Shown here: positions 1 through 9,817 of the stretch, piece after piece
Numbering within the stretch: position 1 is the stretch's first letter
Layout of the letters: each line of letters starts with the position of its first letter
Assembly: GCA_009760855.2 (NCBI GenBank)
Contig: WPIO01000107.1
Coordinates: 1,181,001-1,245,000 of the forward strand
Direction of reading: 5' to 3'
Source: Cristatella mucedo
Lineage: Eukaryota > Bryozoa > Phylactolaemata > Cristatellidae
Length of the DNA: 64,000 nt
Notes under the pieces: model-generated
The model's input: only the letters and a program-made list of their open reading frames with translations
Database searches by the model: none
What the model was told of the DNA's origin: nothing
Program-made: the position numbers and the translations under genes

Positions 1-176
1 CAATATCACTTTTGAATATATTCGAACTTTGTTTTGTTTTCATTATCGATGTAATCGATTAATATTTTTCTAAGACTAAACCAGCTTAGGAGTGAATATG
101 ATATATGTTATTAAAAAGACCTGAACTGTCCTTATTCCACCGTAAAAGGGGAACTTAAACGGTGAGCCCTATCAGC
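1..176. other. left flank, nothing recognised
   Basis: AT-rich single-copy-looking DNA that ends where the first LINE-A tail begins. I see no coding frame or repeat. Confidence 0.5.
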
Positions 177-890
177 CAATAATAATTATAATAAGACACT
201 TGATAAAGCGCCCTCAGAGAACTCAACATCTTTTTGGGCATTTTAAATTTGCTTCAAAAGAAACACAATCGACTGGTGAGCATTACTGTGCTTGATAAAC
301 AACACGAATAACTCTTTTGGGGGTAACATGCACAGGTTCAGCATGCAAGTTAGGTTAGTGGCAGCATGGGCATTGTTACCACGCATAAGTACATAAAGAA
401 AAAATCACAGGGACCCAGTAAATGCTGTCACAAATAGATGCGCTTGACTTGTAATTTCTTTTTTTGCCGGAGGATATCGTGACACAAATCGGGACTGAGT
501 TTCAGGCTTTAGGAGTATACGAACTAAAAGCATGGTCCCCAACGGATTAGAGATTTTTATGAGGTATAGGTAAACAGCTAGATTCGAATGGCGGGTGGTG
601 CGATGCTTAGCCTGGTGGGGCAGTAGATCATGAAGGTAGGCTTGCTCAATAGAATGAAGAGAGTTATAAGTTAGTGACAAATCTTTGAAGTCAATCTGTC
701 ACTTGACTGGTGGCCAGTGCAGTGTCGGTGATAAGTGGTGTGATTTGGCAACTGCTACGCTCACGACAGACAAACTAGCTGTCCAGTTTTGCACCAGCTG
801 GAATCGCCAGATTGCACAGGCCGGTAGACTAGCAAGTAAGCAGTACCTGCATAAATAGTCTTTAAAAGCAAGGTTTTCGAGCAACATTAA
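177..890 (-). mobile_element. LINE-A fragment, 3' part
   Basis: Reading from the minus strand, this is the C-terminal part of the LINE-A reverse transcriptase polyprotein (motifs LLPHQAKHRTTR and TAFTGSL), then the family 3' UTR, the stem-loop at about 203-245 and an AAT-rich tail at 177-195. The frame is broken between about 680 and 700. It is 5'-truncated and much diverged from the copy at 4480-7092. Confidence 0.85.
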
Positions 891-1629
891 TCCTCCACAT
901 CTGAACTAAACCCAAAGAGAACAAAATGAATTTTTAGTCACTGTCACAACCTAGACATTGAATTAGGTTAATTAGTATTGATATCACGCTCAATCTGGGC
1001 GTCCGCCCCCTCCGTCAGTAAACAGCGAAAAAACCGACTGGTTCAGTTAAATTGTGGTAGAAGCATCCGTGTTTAAACTTTTTATTGTTATCATGATAGT
1101 TCATAGCTTAGTAGGCAAAACTGATAGTGTATACTCTCAGAAAAATTTAAGGCTGGTAACACTAAAAGCCTAATGACTCTAAGAGCGAAGAGCAGACGGT
1201 GATCCGAACCAGTTTTTAGAAGCAGCTTGAATTTGAACGCCTCGCATAAAGTGACGCCGTGAGCAGCAAGTGAGCAAAGCGGAAGTGAGCGTGAAGTGAG
1301 TTCCTATGTGCTCGGATATACTTATTGTAGCATTGTCTGACTGTGAAAAATATTATAATTATCTCACGACTGAGTCAGCATGCCGTGAAAAAATGCTCGC
1401 TTTCCCCTTCATTTTCCTCCATCGTTTTTTCTCCAATCAACCTTTGCCTTGTACCGTATGCATTTTTCAAGTCAATCTAGCGTCGTCGGATGACGCATAG
1501 AGTGACTGACAGCGAGAAAAGAGAACCGATAGCCGATATTTTACATGCCTCATATAAAATATCAAGCGAGGATCTTGCGATACGCTTATTCAACCATATT
1601 TTGGAAATTGTGTAACTAAATAACGGATA

Positions 1630-1848
1630 GTGAGCTCGGAAGAAAAGGCTGAGTCAATCTCTAAGCACTCGTATGAGGCAGAGCTAAAAGACTTTCGTCT
1701 TTGGAGACGATCTGAAGACTTGTATCGTAATTTCCTGCGATACCTTCGCTGTAGCAAGAGACTGGGGCAACCTACAGTTGAGTCATTGAACCGTGAAGCT
1801 TATTCTGATATGTATGACCTGTTTGATTTTGAACCATTACACGCCTGA
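1630..1848 (+). other. open frame of unknown origin
   Basis: An open stretch (in frame from 1624, stop at 1846-1848) encodes about 72 hydrophilic residues rich in Glu, Arg and Asp, ending DLFDFEPLHA. It lacks an ATG near its left end, so it could be an exon, a transposon relic or chance. The surrounding 891-1922 holds nothing else I can name apart from a short run of GTGAGC/AAGTGAG units at 1259-1300. Confidence 0.2.
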
Positions 1849-1922
1849 AAGAAGTTGTGCAATGAGAGAGGGCCACTTGTACGCAGGCATACCTAGCAGG
1901 CGGATTTTCCTGCAATCAACTA

Positions 1923-2030
1923 CGATAATAATAATAATACACTGGATAAAGCGCCCTCAGAGAACTCGATCTCTCTCTAGGCACTTTAAATTTGCTGCAA
2001 AGGAAATCGGATTAAATGGTCAGTTGGTGT
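1923..2030 (-). repeat. LINE-A 3'-tail-only insertion
   Basis: Only the last ~100 bp of LINE-A are present: the (AAT)n tail, the GCGCCC...GGCAC stem-loop and a little 3' UTR. Severe 5' truncation of this sort is normal for target-primed reverse transcription, but such pieces could also be SINE remnants. Confidence 0.75.
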
Positions 2031-2432
2031 TCAAACGCATACGAAGCCATGCATGTAGTGCAAATTATTTGCATAACAATTAATCAAAACTAGTTTTGCA
2101 CATTACTTCTTTCCTAAATTAACATATATATATTATTTTTAATGATACAACTGTGTTATTTATGCCAAACATTTGAATACGCAAATTAAATTAAAAATAC
2201 TTGAACTACTAAGACGGATTTATTTGTTTCGGATTAAAAAAATAAGATTTAAATTCCTACTAATTGTTGCGTTTTGAATTTAAATTTTAGGAACATACAA
2301 GAAGTTCCTTATTCTTTATTGTTTCGTCTTACATTGCTTGGATGCTGCATAACTGCAGTAATATTAACTTTCTGTTTTACCTGGACTTTTCTGCAATGCA
2401 CAAGTAATGTCCAATTTGTATTCTAAGCTTAC

Positions 2433-2499
2433 CATAGCAGAATCCTTGGAGACAAGTGTTGTTAAGGTCTGAAATTCTTCCGTTGAAGACTTGAGTTGG
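2433..2499 (-). CDS. gene B, candidate exon 3
   Basis: The reading on the minus strand is 22 codons plus one base, ending in the motif NNTCLQGFCY, directly before a GTAAGC donor (2432 downward). The proposed acceptor is CTTCCTCAAG at 2500-2509. It starts in phase 0, as the preceding exon requires, across a short 112-bp intron (2500-2611). The two cysteines in CLQGFC resemble an extracellular disulphide-rich module such as an EGF-type repeat, but the exon is too short to classify. The next exon would be in phase 1 and I did not find it between here and base 1. The weak polypyrimidine tract of the acceptor is the main doubt. Confidence 0.4.
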
Positions 2500-2611
2500 C
2501 TTGAGGAAGCACATAAGCAAATGCCGATTGGTGAGTTTTGAGGATATAAATATTTAGATTTGACGGCGCAAGAAGTAAAATGCAAGTACAGATTGCGGTT
2601 GGTGTACTTAC

Positions 2612-2700
2612 CCCCACCTTTATAAATTTTAATATAGAACCTTGTGAGGAATTTTTTAATTTGGAAGTCACCTCCGGGCATGGAATTATATTGCACACTT
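2612..2700 (-). CDS. gene B, exon 2 (end of PAN-like module)
   Basis: An 89-bp exon on the minus strand lies between a good acceptor (TTATTTCTTACAG, ending at 2701) and a consensus donor GTAAGTACACC (2611 downward). It supplies two bases plus 29 codons starting VCNIIPCPE. Its entry phase (1) matches the exit phase of exon 1 at 9592, so the joined protein reads YYDVTT-K-VCNIIPC. That places two cysteines where a PAN/apple module expects its last ones. The exon ends in phase 0. No LINE or SINE similarity is visible here. The remaining residues are Ser/Lys-rich and not recognisable. Confidence 0.6.
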
Positions 2701-3184
2701 CTGTAAGAAATAATAAGCGTTTTTAAATAGTAAATGCCTTGTCGGGCATTTGTCAGATTTTTAGAAAAATGTTCCAAACGTGCATAGATCCCAAAATAGC
2801 TGCGAATATTTTACATATTATTTTGTTATAGGATTATCGGTGACTTCTTTAAAAGGAATGTGCAAAACCTATTTCAATTACTTCTGAAATCATGATGTCA
2901 ACCGTGAAACTGTTTCCTTGAGAAGGCAACATGTATCTACATTCTGATCAATCGTCGTCACATAAGCTAAATCTTCACCAAAAAATTCAGTTCATTATCT
3001 TGCAACTTTTCTTAACCTGTGTAGATTTTGGCATTGAATGGTGTAAAAAATCATAGCAATAGTAGATTTGATAATTTTAGATTAATCCGTCTGCACTAGG
3101 TTTACTACAGGTGTACACGTCATATGACATATACCATTTTCCCCTCTGGCCGACTATGACAGACATAGTGGTCGCTGCTCCTCA
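2701..3184. other. intron sequence of gene B, nothing recognised
   Basis: AT-rich sequence without a supported exon or repeat. Confidence 0.4.
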
Positions 3185-3275
3185 CCTAGTTATAATAACA
3201 ATAATAAACTTGACAAATCGCCCTGAGATAACTCAATCTCTTTCTACGCGCTTCACATTTTCTGCAAATATAGTT
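3185..3275 (-). repeat. LINE-A 3'-tail-only insertion
   Basis: An AAT-rich tail at 3186-3203 is followed by a degraded copy of the LINE-A stem-loop (ATCGCCCTGAGATAACTC...GCGCTTCAC). No coding part is present. Confidence 0.65.
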
Positions 3276-4479
3276 AGTCATAATTTGATTTACGGTAAAC
3301 CAGTTTAAAGCGGAATAAGAAAGCTGAATATTTTTGGGCACTTTGTTAGTTTCATAATTGAAGCACGTCAATACTTAGTGATGGTAGTTTGTGGCGATGG
3401 CCAACTCTGCTTAAAGGATTGGTTTTTCATATTTTCTGAGTGACCCAGTTTTTCATAAATATTATATTGAACTTAGCATTATTAAATTAGAAAGATTGCA
3501 ACCATCAAAATGCAGTTGTTAGGGATGAGCAACTTTCAGGTGTTTGAGAGACTTCGCTGCCCACTAAGGCTGGAGAAATCAAAGTTCTGCTAAAGCTGTG
3601 GATCACTTGTCTAAAAGGAAATCCTAAACCGATTCGGAATCTATGAGCATGAATGAAGTAGCAGATTACAAGCTAAATGGATGAGCTTAGTTAAGAAATC
3701 ATTATTTAAATCAGATATTTTACTTAACTTTAAATTAATATTTTGAATTTCAACCAGAAAGAATGTTAAAACTAGATGAAAAATTGCGTCTGAAAATATT
3801 CTGATGATAAACATGCACCCCCATAGAAACAAAGCTAATATGGGAACGTCTTCCCCATTAATAGAACCGTTGAGATATGTGCTCCAAAGAAAACGTCTAG
3901 ATTTTGGATAGGGTACATTAAGCTTAAGTATGGAAAAAATGCACGTATTTGCTTTACGATTATAAGAATGCAGGTACGTTCATAAAGCTTCCGATGACAT
4001 GTGACTCTTTAAATTAGTAAACCACAATAGAAAGAAGCCAAAAATCCTCGCCTGTATGAAATTCTTGGTTAAATAAGCCGGATGCGAAATCGTGAAATGA
4101 CATGCATTCACCCAATGTTGTTCTTTCCTATCACTAAAATAATCTTGTATGCAAAAATAGACATCGTCTATGTGAAAGCGACTTAGCCTATAAATCTTTT
4201 AGAGTTATTTCTTTTAACTATTACAAAAAATGAGATACTGGAGATACTGCTAAATTGCCTTAACGATACTTGCTTTTCAATTGTATCGTTCACGCAAGGT
4301 AATGTCAATTTGAAATTAAATAATGCCTTGATCTCATCCACAGTTTTAATATGTCAGTGTTCTATTCAATGTACCAAGCATTTGCATTTTGCAACTTTTT
4401 TCCAGAAAAGAGGTTCTTGATAATACTTACTGCATCATTTTACCTAGCAAATACTGCTTTAAAATCGTCAACTTAAGGA
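3276..4479. other. intron sequence of gene B, nothing recognised
   Basis: AT-rich, apparently single-copy DNA. A donor-like GTAAGTAT on the minus strand at about 4425 follows a short open stretch, but its phases do not fit gene B. Confidence 0.35.
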
Positions 4480-4510
4480 TTAATAATAATAATATTAATA
4501 ATGCACTTGA

Positions 4511-4552
4511 GAAAGCGCCCTCAGAGGACTTAATCTGTCTCTAGGCGCTTTA
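4511..4552 (-). promoter_or_regulatory. LINE-A 3' stem-loop
   Basis: On the sense (minus) strand an AAGCGCC-type arm pairs with GGCGCTT, and an inner AGAGA-like arm partly pairs with its partner. The structure sits immediately before the ATT tail and recurs in every LINE-A copy and in SINE2. In stringent-type LINEs such hairpins are the recognition site of the element's own reverse transcriptase. That role here is inferred. Confidence 0.7.
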
Positions 4553-4717
4553 CATTTACTGTAAAGTGAAATGCAATTGAATGGTATGTAAAATCATGCT
4601 TGAAAAAAACAAACGAAATGAATTATATGGTTAGGGTGACATGCACAGGGTCAGCATGCAAATGTGGTTAGTGGCAGCATGCACAGTGTCAGCACGCATA
4701 AGCACATCAAGGACGAA

Positions 4718-6520
4718 TCACAGGGACCAACTAAATGCTGTCCTAAATAGGTGTGTTTTTAGGTTCCTTTTACATGTGTTCAGGTCAGGGGATGTTCTGA
4801 CCCAGGTCGGGAGGGAGTTCCAAGCTTTGGGAGCATATGAACTAAATGCACGGTCTCCAAAGGATTTAAGGTTTGTATGATGTATTTCCAGACTGTTGGA
4901 TTTTGAAAAGCGGATGGTACGATGCTTGGCCTGGTGGGGTAATATATCTGAGAAATAGGCTTGAGCCATAGAATGAAGGAACCTAAAACTGAGCGACAAA
5001 ACCTTGACGTCAATTCCTTGCTTGACTGGTAGCCAGTGCAGGTCGGCGAGAAGTGGAGTAATGTGGCAACTGCGACGCTCACGACAGACAAGCCTAGCTG
5101 CACAGTTTTGCACCAGCTGCAATCGCCTGACCGCACCTTCTGGTAGGCCAGTAAGCAGTGAGTTGGAGAAGTCGAGACGGGATTTCACGAATGCATGGAC
5201 CAACATAGACGTGGCATCTTTATCTAAACAAGCCCGAATTTTAGCAATGTCATGAAGCTGAAAATAGGTGGATTTGACTGTGGAGCTGATATGGTCGTCT
5301 AACGAGAGGTCGCTTTGGAATATGAAAACTAGATTTCGAGCTGATTCAACTGGAGATATGCTGGAAGAGCCAATTTTGAAAGTCGGACTTTCCAATCTCT
5401 GGATCTCACTGGGTTTCTTCATAACTAGTAAGTTAGTTTTTTCATCGTTTAGTTTTATCAAATTTGCTGCCATCCATGTGCGGATGTCATCAATGCATGC
5501 AGCTAGTGAGTTTAGAAAATTTGAGGTGCTCGAAGGCTGAGAGGGATCAAAGCAAAGGTACAACTGAGTGTCATCTGCATAGAAGTGAAAGCCTAGATTG
5601 TGCTTGGCAATCACATCAGCAAGAGGCAGAGTATAAACCGTGAAAAGAAACAGACCTAGCACTGAGCCCTGAGGTACTCCATACTTCAGAGGTACTTCAG
5701 ATGATCTTTGTCCATTCACGTCAATACTCTGGAGTCTCCCACTGAGATAGGACCTGAACCACTGCAGAGCAGTGCCAGTGATGCCCAGGCGAGATGAGAG
5801 GCGCTCTAGAAGAACTTTGTGATCGATGGTATCAAAAGCTGCCGAAAGATCAAGCAAAACAAGAAGAGACACTCTACCCATGTCTGCATTCCTAAGTAGG
5901 TCGTTGTATACCCGAAGCAATGCTGACTCTGTGGAGTGATTAGCTCTAAAGCCAGACTGGAACTTACTAGCAAGGTGTGAGATTTCGATATACGAGCTCA
6001 GCTGGTCTGATACGACCCGTTCGAGTGTCTTTGATAGGAATGGTAGAAGGGAAACTGGGCCGTAGTTGCTCAAGTTCTCTTGGTCAAGTGTAGTTTTCTT
6101 GAGAAATGGCCTGACTACAGCTTTTTTGAAAGGTGCTGGGACATGACCTGAGGCTAATGACATATTAATTATGTTAGTAATGCATGGCAGCAGCAGATCA
6201 ATGCAAAGTAGGAGCAGGACAGTGGGAATAGCCTCCAGAGGACTTGTTGTCTTCTTTAATTGAGATACGAGCTTTAGGACTAGATCAATAGTGACCTGCT
6301 TAAATGCAGACATTGAGGTGCAGCCAGAAACCGAGGAACAGCATTCTAATGGGAAGGTTGTCATCGCAGGGATGGAATCCCTGATCTTGTCTATCTTCTG
6401 CACAAAGAATCGAGAGAAGCGATCGGCTAGATCATTATTAGGATCATCAGGTACGGAGCTAATCTGGGAACGGTTGAGGAGATGGTTTATTGTCGACATC
6501 AGCATTTTTGGATTGTGCAT
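4718..6520 (-). CDS. LINE-A ORF2, reverse transcriptase
   Basis: Six hundred uninterrupted codons from the first in-frame ATG. The true frame stays open further upstream to about 6706, so this ATG is probably not the native start. Reverse transcriptase landmarks are [13 protein letters not shown] at about 152-164 (the usual Arg of NYRP is Gly), LLDLSAAFDTIDH at 222-234, GVPQGSVLG at 281-289 and the catalytic YADD at 314-317. The family C-terminal domain follows, with VCRERRSCHITPLLADLHW at about 478-496, LPHQAKHRT at 527-535 and AFSSYAPKAWNSLP at about 558-571. The enzyme would copy LINE RNA at a nicked chromosomal target. With catalytic residues present and no stop codon, this is the only nearly intact polymerase frame in the window. 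Missense changes and the lost endonuclease make autonomous activity unlikely. Confidence 0.9.
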   Translation of the reverse strand: MHNPKMLMSTINHLLNRSQISSVPDDPNNDLADRFSRFFVQKIDKIRDSIPAMTTFPLECCSSVSGCTSMSAFKQVTIDLVLKLVSQLKKTTSPLEAIPTVLLLLCIDLLLPCITNIINMSLASGHVPAPFKKAVVRPFLKKTTLDQENLSNYGPVSLLPFLSKTLERVVSDQLSSYIEISHLASKFQSGFRANHSTESALLRVYNDLLRNADMGRVSLLVLLDLSAAFDTIDHKVLLERLSSRLGITGTALQWFRSYLSGRLQSIDVNGQRSSEVPLKYGVPQGSVLGLFLFTVYTLPLADVIAKHNLGFHFYADDTQLYLCFDPSQPSSTSNFLNSLAACIDDIRTWMAANLIKLNDEKTNLLVMKKPSEIQRLESPTFKIGSSSISPVESARNLVFIFQSDLSLDDHISSTVKSTYFQLHDIAKIRACLDKDATSMLVHAFVKSRLDFSNSLLTGLPEGAVRRLQLVQNCAARLVCRERRSCHITPLLADLHWLPVKQGIDVKVLSLSFRFLHSMAQAYFSDILPHQAKHRTIRFSKSNSLEIHHTNLKSFGDRAFSSYAPKAWNSLPTWVRTSPDLNTCKRNLKTHLFRTAFSWSL

Positions 6521-6674
6521 CTGTGATTCAACACGGTTTTTATAAAAACTAGACTTAGCCTTTGCTAGGATCGATTGGTACGACCTACAGTAGTCTTCAT
6601 ATGCCTGTCGATGGACAGTTAGTCCGGATCTTGTGTATGCTTTTTCAAGCTTTCGTTTAGTAGACTCGGCTAGT

Positions 6675-7058
6675 TTAATGTCTGCGGTAAACCATAGGCC
6701 GTCTGGGCGGGGGGGGGGCGCCAGTGCGCTTTGTCAGAGGGGCAAACTCGTCTAGCGTGTCAGCTAGTGTCGTGTTGAAGCTATCTACCAATGATGACAG
6801 ATCGGAGGGTGGATTGAGCAGCAGAGGTGAAGCAGATATTCTCGCACGGACAGCATCGATGTCAAGGGTCTTGAGGTTTCGCGATTCACAGGTTATTTTA
6901 GAGGAGGATGTGGGCACACACTGTAGATTGAATGAGATCTGCATGTGGTCAGATAAGCATGATTTGGTAATGATTGGTGATGACAAAGTGCAGTTATATG
7001 AGAAAATCTGGTCGATTGTGTGACCCTTGATGTGGGTAGGGCCATGCACATGAGCCAC
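6675..7058 (-). pseudogene. LINE-A endonuclease fragment, frameshifted
   Basis: The C-terminal part of the LINE endonuclease carries HVHGPTHIKGHTIDQIF and LSDHMQISF. The GH..D and SDH motifs are typical of the APE-like LINE endonuclease. The frame derails at a C10 tract (G10 on plus, 6709-6718) into APPPPRRP, while the frame that follows in sense order reads on into the polymerase. A single homopolymer length change therefore separates the two domains. The N-terminal catalytic half is absent through 5' truncation. Confidence 0.85.
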
Positions 7059-7092
7059 AAGAGACAGTGAGTCAGTCTGGATGATTGATTCT

Positions 7093-8049
7093 TTTCAGCT
7101 GTACGAGCTTGTACTCAGATGTTGAGCTGCAGAGAAATTAAGAAATAAAAGCAAAACGCATGGTAACAAAAGAAAGAGATAGTGTGAGTTAGAGCCAGAA
7201 GAGAAAGTAAGTGGGAACAGGTGATTTAAACTGCAATACAGATTAAGCATGAAAAAAGTAATTGTGAAGAAGTTTACCGGGAGTAACGGAGAAAGATAGA
7301 GTCAGATATAGAGGTAAAGAAAAAGAATAAAAAAGAGAGAACTCAAGAGTTAATTGACGGCCATGGGTAGCACCTGTGCTTACAATTTCGGCCTTTGGAA
7401 GTGTTATATTCAGTAGGGTCGCACTCTTTTTTCAGTTTTTAATGTTCCTAATCAATTTAGACACGATTATAGGCATAATCGTAAACATAATTTAGATTCC
7501 AAACTAATGCACCAGCACACGAAATTCTTAAATAGAGCCAGAAATATGAGTTTAGCATCTGGCTAGCTTCATGATACATTTTTTATATTTGGTTCATGAG
7601 TATGTGTAGAATATTTTTGCTCGTCTTAAAAGTACGTAATCGAGCATTATTTCCACACGGTGAATAGTGGATTACATTCAGTCAACGTTAACAGCCGAAT
7701 TCTAGTGGCCATTCGCTGGAGGCAGCTCTTGTTAGACCACATGCTTATGCAGGAGGCTTTCTGAAATGGCTGTCGATCGCTCTAGCGATTCCTTTTATTC
7801 TCACTTTGAATGCGAAATGAGTGAGGCAGCAGCAGTTTGGGGCAGCTGATTTCTCCAGGCTTCTGGCTGGGCCGACACGAGCAGTACAGGAATTACTAAG
7901 GTCAACAGTGCAATTGAAATTTATTACATCAGCAAGATTGTGACTGTCAAAATAGGACTCCTGTGTCGGAATTATAAGGTTTTGGAACAGTCATGTGATC
8001 ATCATCCATCTATATTTAGGCGGAACTAAAGCTGCGTTCAAATTAAATC
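7093..8049. other. unassigned, purine-rich block
   Basis: Part of the long intron 1 of gene B. About 7130-7345 is strongly A/G-rich on the plus strand. I see no gene. Confidence 0.4.
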
Positions 8050-8450
8050 AGAACAGTGAGCTCGTGGAGTTATGTTTCTTTCTCCAGTGGAAGTGTGCTC
8101 GTGCATGAATATCAAAGGTTGCCACCAGCAGTAGTGGTCCGCCCTCTTTTTCAATGTGTCGATCGACACTGCCCTGCTGCTGCTACGGTTGAGGAGCGAA
8201 TTTCGGAGAAATCGCGAGCAGCAATCTTTAAGAACCGATTTGGATCGCAGTCTCTTGCCCATTGATATCGGTCGCCGCAGTGCACTGCTAGTCGGCTTTC
8301 GAAAACGGCAGGGCGGCACTCTGAAGGACCGTGATGGTTTGCAGGCACGAGCCACCTTTGCAGCAAATGTAAAGCACTTAGAAAGAGAGTTTCTCGGAGC
8401 GCACTATATCAAATGTATTACCACTGATATCATTATTCAGTCGCTCTGTA
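8050..8450 (+). repeat. degenerate repeat with LINE-A-type 3' end
   Basis: Bases 8360-8445 match the LINE-A 3' end (GCAGCAAATGTAAAGCACTTAGAAAGAGA..., then a degraded CGCACTATATCAAATG). The ~300 bases before it do not resemble the LINE-A body but stay open in one frame (8156-8458) with Arg-rich content. It may be a non-autonomous element using the LINE-A tail. Confidence 0.4.
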
Positions 8451-9181
8451 GGTTTTGAGCAGGTACTAGTTGCCGATTAGCAGTGGAGCAGTGCACAGAG
8501 AGCTTCTCGAGTGTTTGTGGGCAGAGTGGCTGGTTCTGGACATTTGCAACACTCCGTAACTGTCAAGGAGACTTTCCTACGTAAGCGATTTTGACTTATG
8601 ATGTTGATTCAATTGAGCTCTTCTTTGTTAAAGTTTTATCTAGTGTCGGAATTCGTGCCTGCATTGGCACTTCACCAAGCCACTAGCAGTGCTCCACAAA
8701 TTTAATGCTTCTCCAGTATTAGTCGCCTATCGGCAGGGGCTAAAATTGTGTACAGCACTGGTTTTCCAGGGTACATTTTTTAACACACACTGAAAAGGCT
8801 TTACCACGTATCATCCTTTCCTTTACCTTGGCGTTTATCTGCTGCAGACTGCCTGATTCATCTCAAACATCCTCTCAAGCTTCCGTCGGGCTTTTAATGT
8901 GCAAATTTTTTATTTTCGTCGTTAGAGTAAGTTGCAGAATAAAGAATTCATAGCGATATGTTGGCATCAAGTTTAACTAACTTCATTTGTTATTTGAGAA
9001 AGTAGCCTTTATTTTAATTTCGCTGTAAGCTCTTGGCGATGTCATGTGTTGAAAAGATTTCCGGCAATGCTGATTTGTGACTGGCAAAAGCATAATGAAA
9101 ATGATACTCAGGTGATACCACTTGACTTGGATCAACCACAGTTGCTGTTGGCTAGCAAATTTTTGTGTATTCGATACTTAA

Positions 9182-9490
9182 TTGAACCATAGCTCCACCG
9201 ACTCAGCCCTAAGAAAACGATGCATTCAGATTTCCGAATTAATGAAATGCCACCGGCCTTACGGAACGAACATGCCTCGCTATTCTTGGTTACTATTCAT
9301 AGATGAATTCGCTACTAAAACTAAAAATTGCCTGAGCTATCTAGTGGTCTTTTGTGATTTTACACGTTTTAGTAAGATCACCAAGAGCACCGGTATTTAT
9401 GAGAAACGTTTTCTGAATCCTTGGCATTTTACGTTGACCCAGTTCGTCCGTATCGGGATTTCTGTCATGTCAAACAAATTATTATCCTAA
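9182..9490 (+). pseudogene. possible integrase-like relic
   Basis: A 102-codon open frame contains SYLVVFCDFTRFSKI, which resembles the YLLVV.D..TRF stretch of retroviral-type integrase cores. A D preceding it (FIDEF) sits roughly where the first catalytic Asp lies. No zinc-binding HHCC part, second Asp motif or LTR is visible, so a chance frame is possible. Confidence 0.22.
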
Positions 9491-9591
9491 CCATGGCAAG
9501 TTATGGAACGTTAAAATAATGTACTGCATGAATTCAAAATCTAGAATATCTTCAGAATTTGTGGTGAACAAGAAAGGAAATGTATACTCAC

Positions 9592-9817
9592 TTGTTGTGA
9601 CATCGTAATACAGCTGCTGACATGAGTCTCCATATTGACCACACTGAGACAAGCACTCGGTTGGGCTTCTTGCTTTCAGCTGGATGAAGTTGCAGCCCTC
9701 TTCTACAAGACTGCCGGGATGAATCGACGCTATGAGCTGCGAGATTCCGTTTGTCCCCAAAATTAGATGTAGCACAAGGAAAGTGCAAATGATTTGCACG
9801 TGCTGTCTGCCGTTCAT
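9592..9817 (-). CDS. gene B, exon 1: signal peptide and PAN/apple-like start
   Basis: ATG at 9817 (minus strand) opens 75 codons plus one base, ending at a consensus donor GTGAGTAT (9591 downward). Residues 8-24 are hydrophobic (VQIICTFLVLHLILGTN), followed by a plausible signal-peptidase site, so the product should enter the secretory pathway. Cysteines follow at residues 42, 55, 59 and 66 in SPTECLSQCGQYGDSCQQL. Joined in phase to exon 2 (2700-2612) this gives a six-cysteine PAN/apple-like spacing with the aromatic LYY typical of the fold. Such modules bind proteins or carbohydrates outside the cell. Intron 1 would be about 6.9 kb and hosts a LINE-A. Translation could run on past the donor to 9482, but that segment looks intronic. 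Binding partner and full domain order are unknown. Confidence 0.65.

Larger units (their letters stand above)
4480..7092 (-). mobile_element. LINE-A, best-preserved copy (L2/CR1-like non-LTR retrotransposon)
   Basis: A 2.6-kb minus-strand copy containing, in sense order, the last part of an apurinic-type endonuclease (7058-6675), the reverse transcriptase and C-terminal domain (to 4718), a 3' UTR, the family stem-loop (4511-4552) and an AAT tail (4480-4503). The 5' end is truncated inside the endonuclease near 7090, so the GDFN core is missing. It lies within intron 1 of gene B, in the same orientation as the gene. The L2/CR1 assignment rests on the motif set [29 protein letters not shown] and YADDTQLY, and on the microsatellite tail. 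Confidence 0.92.

Noticed and set aside
4425-4480. An extra gene B exon with a GTAAGTAT donor on the minus strand
   Set aside because: Its phases (0 in, 2 out) do not fit between exon 1 and exon 2, and its acceptor side is the LINE-A insertion border.
4641-6545. Plus-strand frames opposite the LINE-A polymerase
   Set aside because: They are antisense shadows of a 600-codon reverse transcriptase frame.
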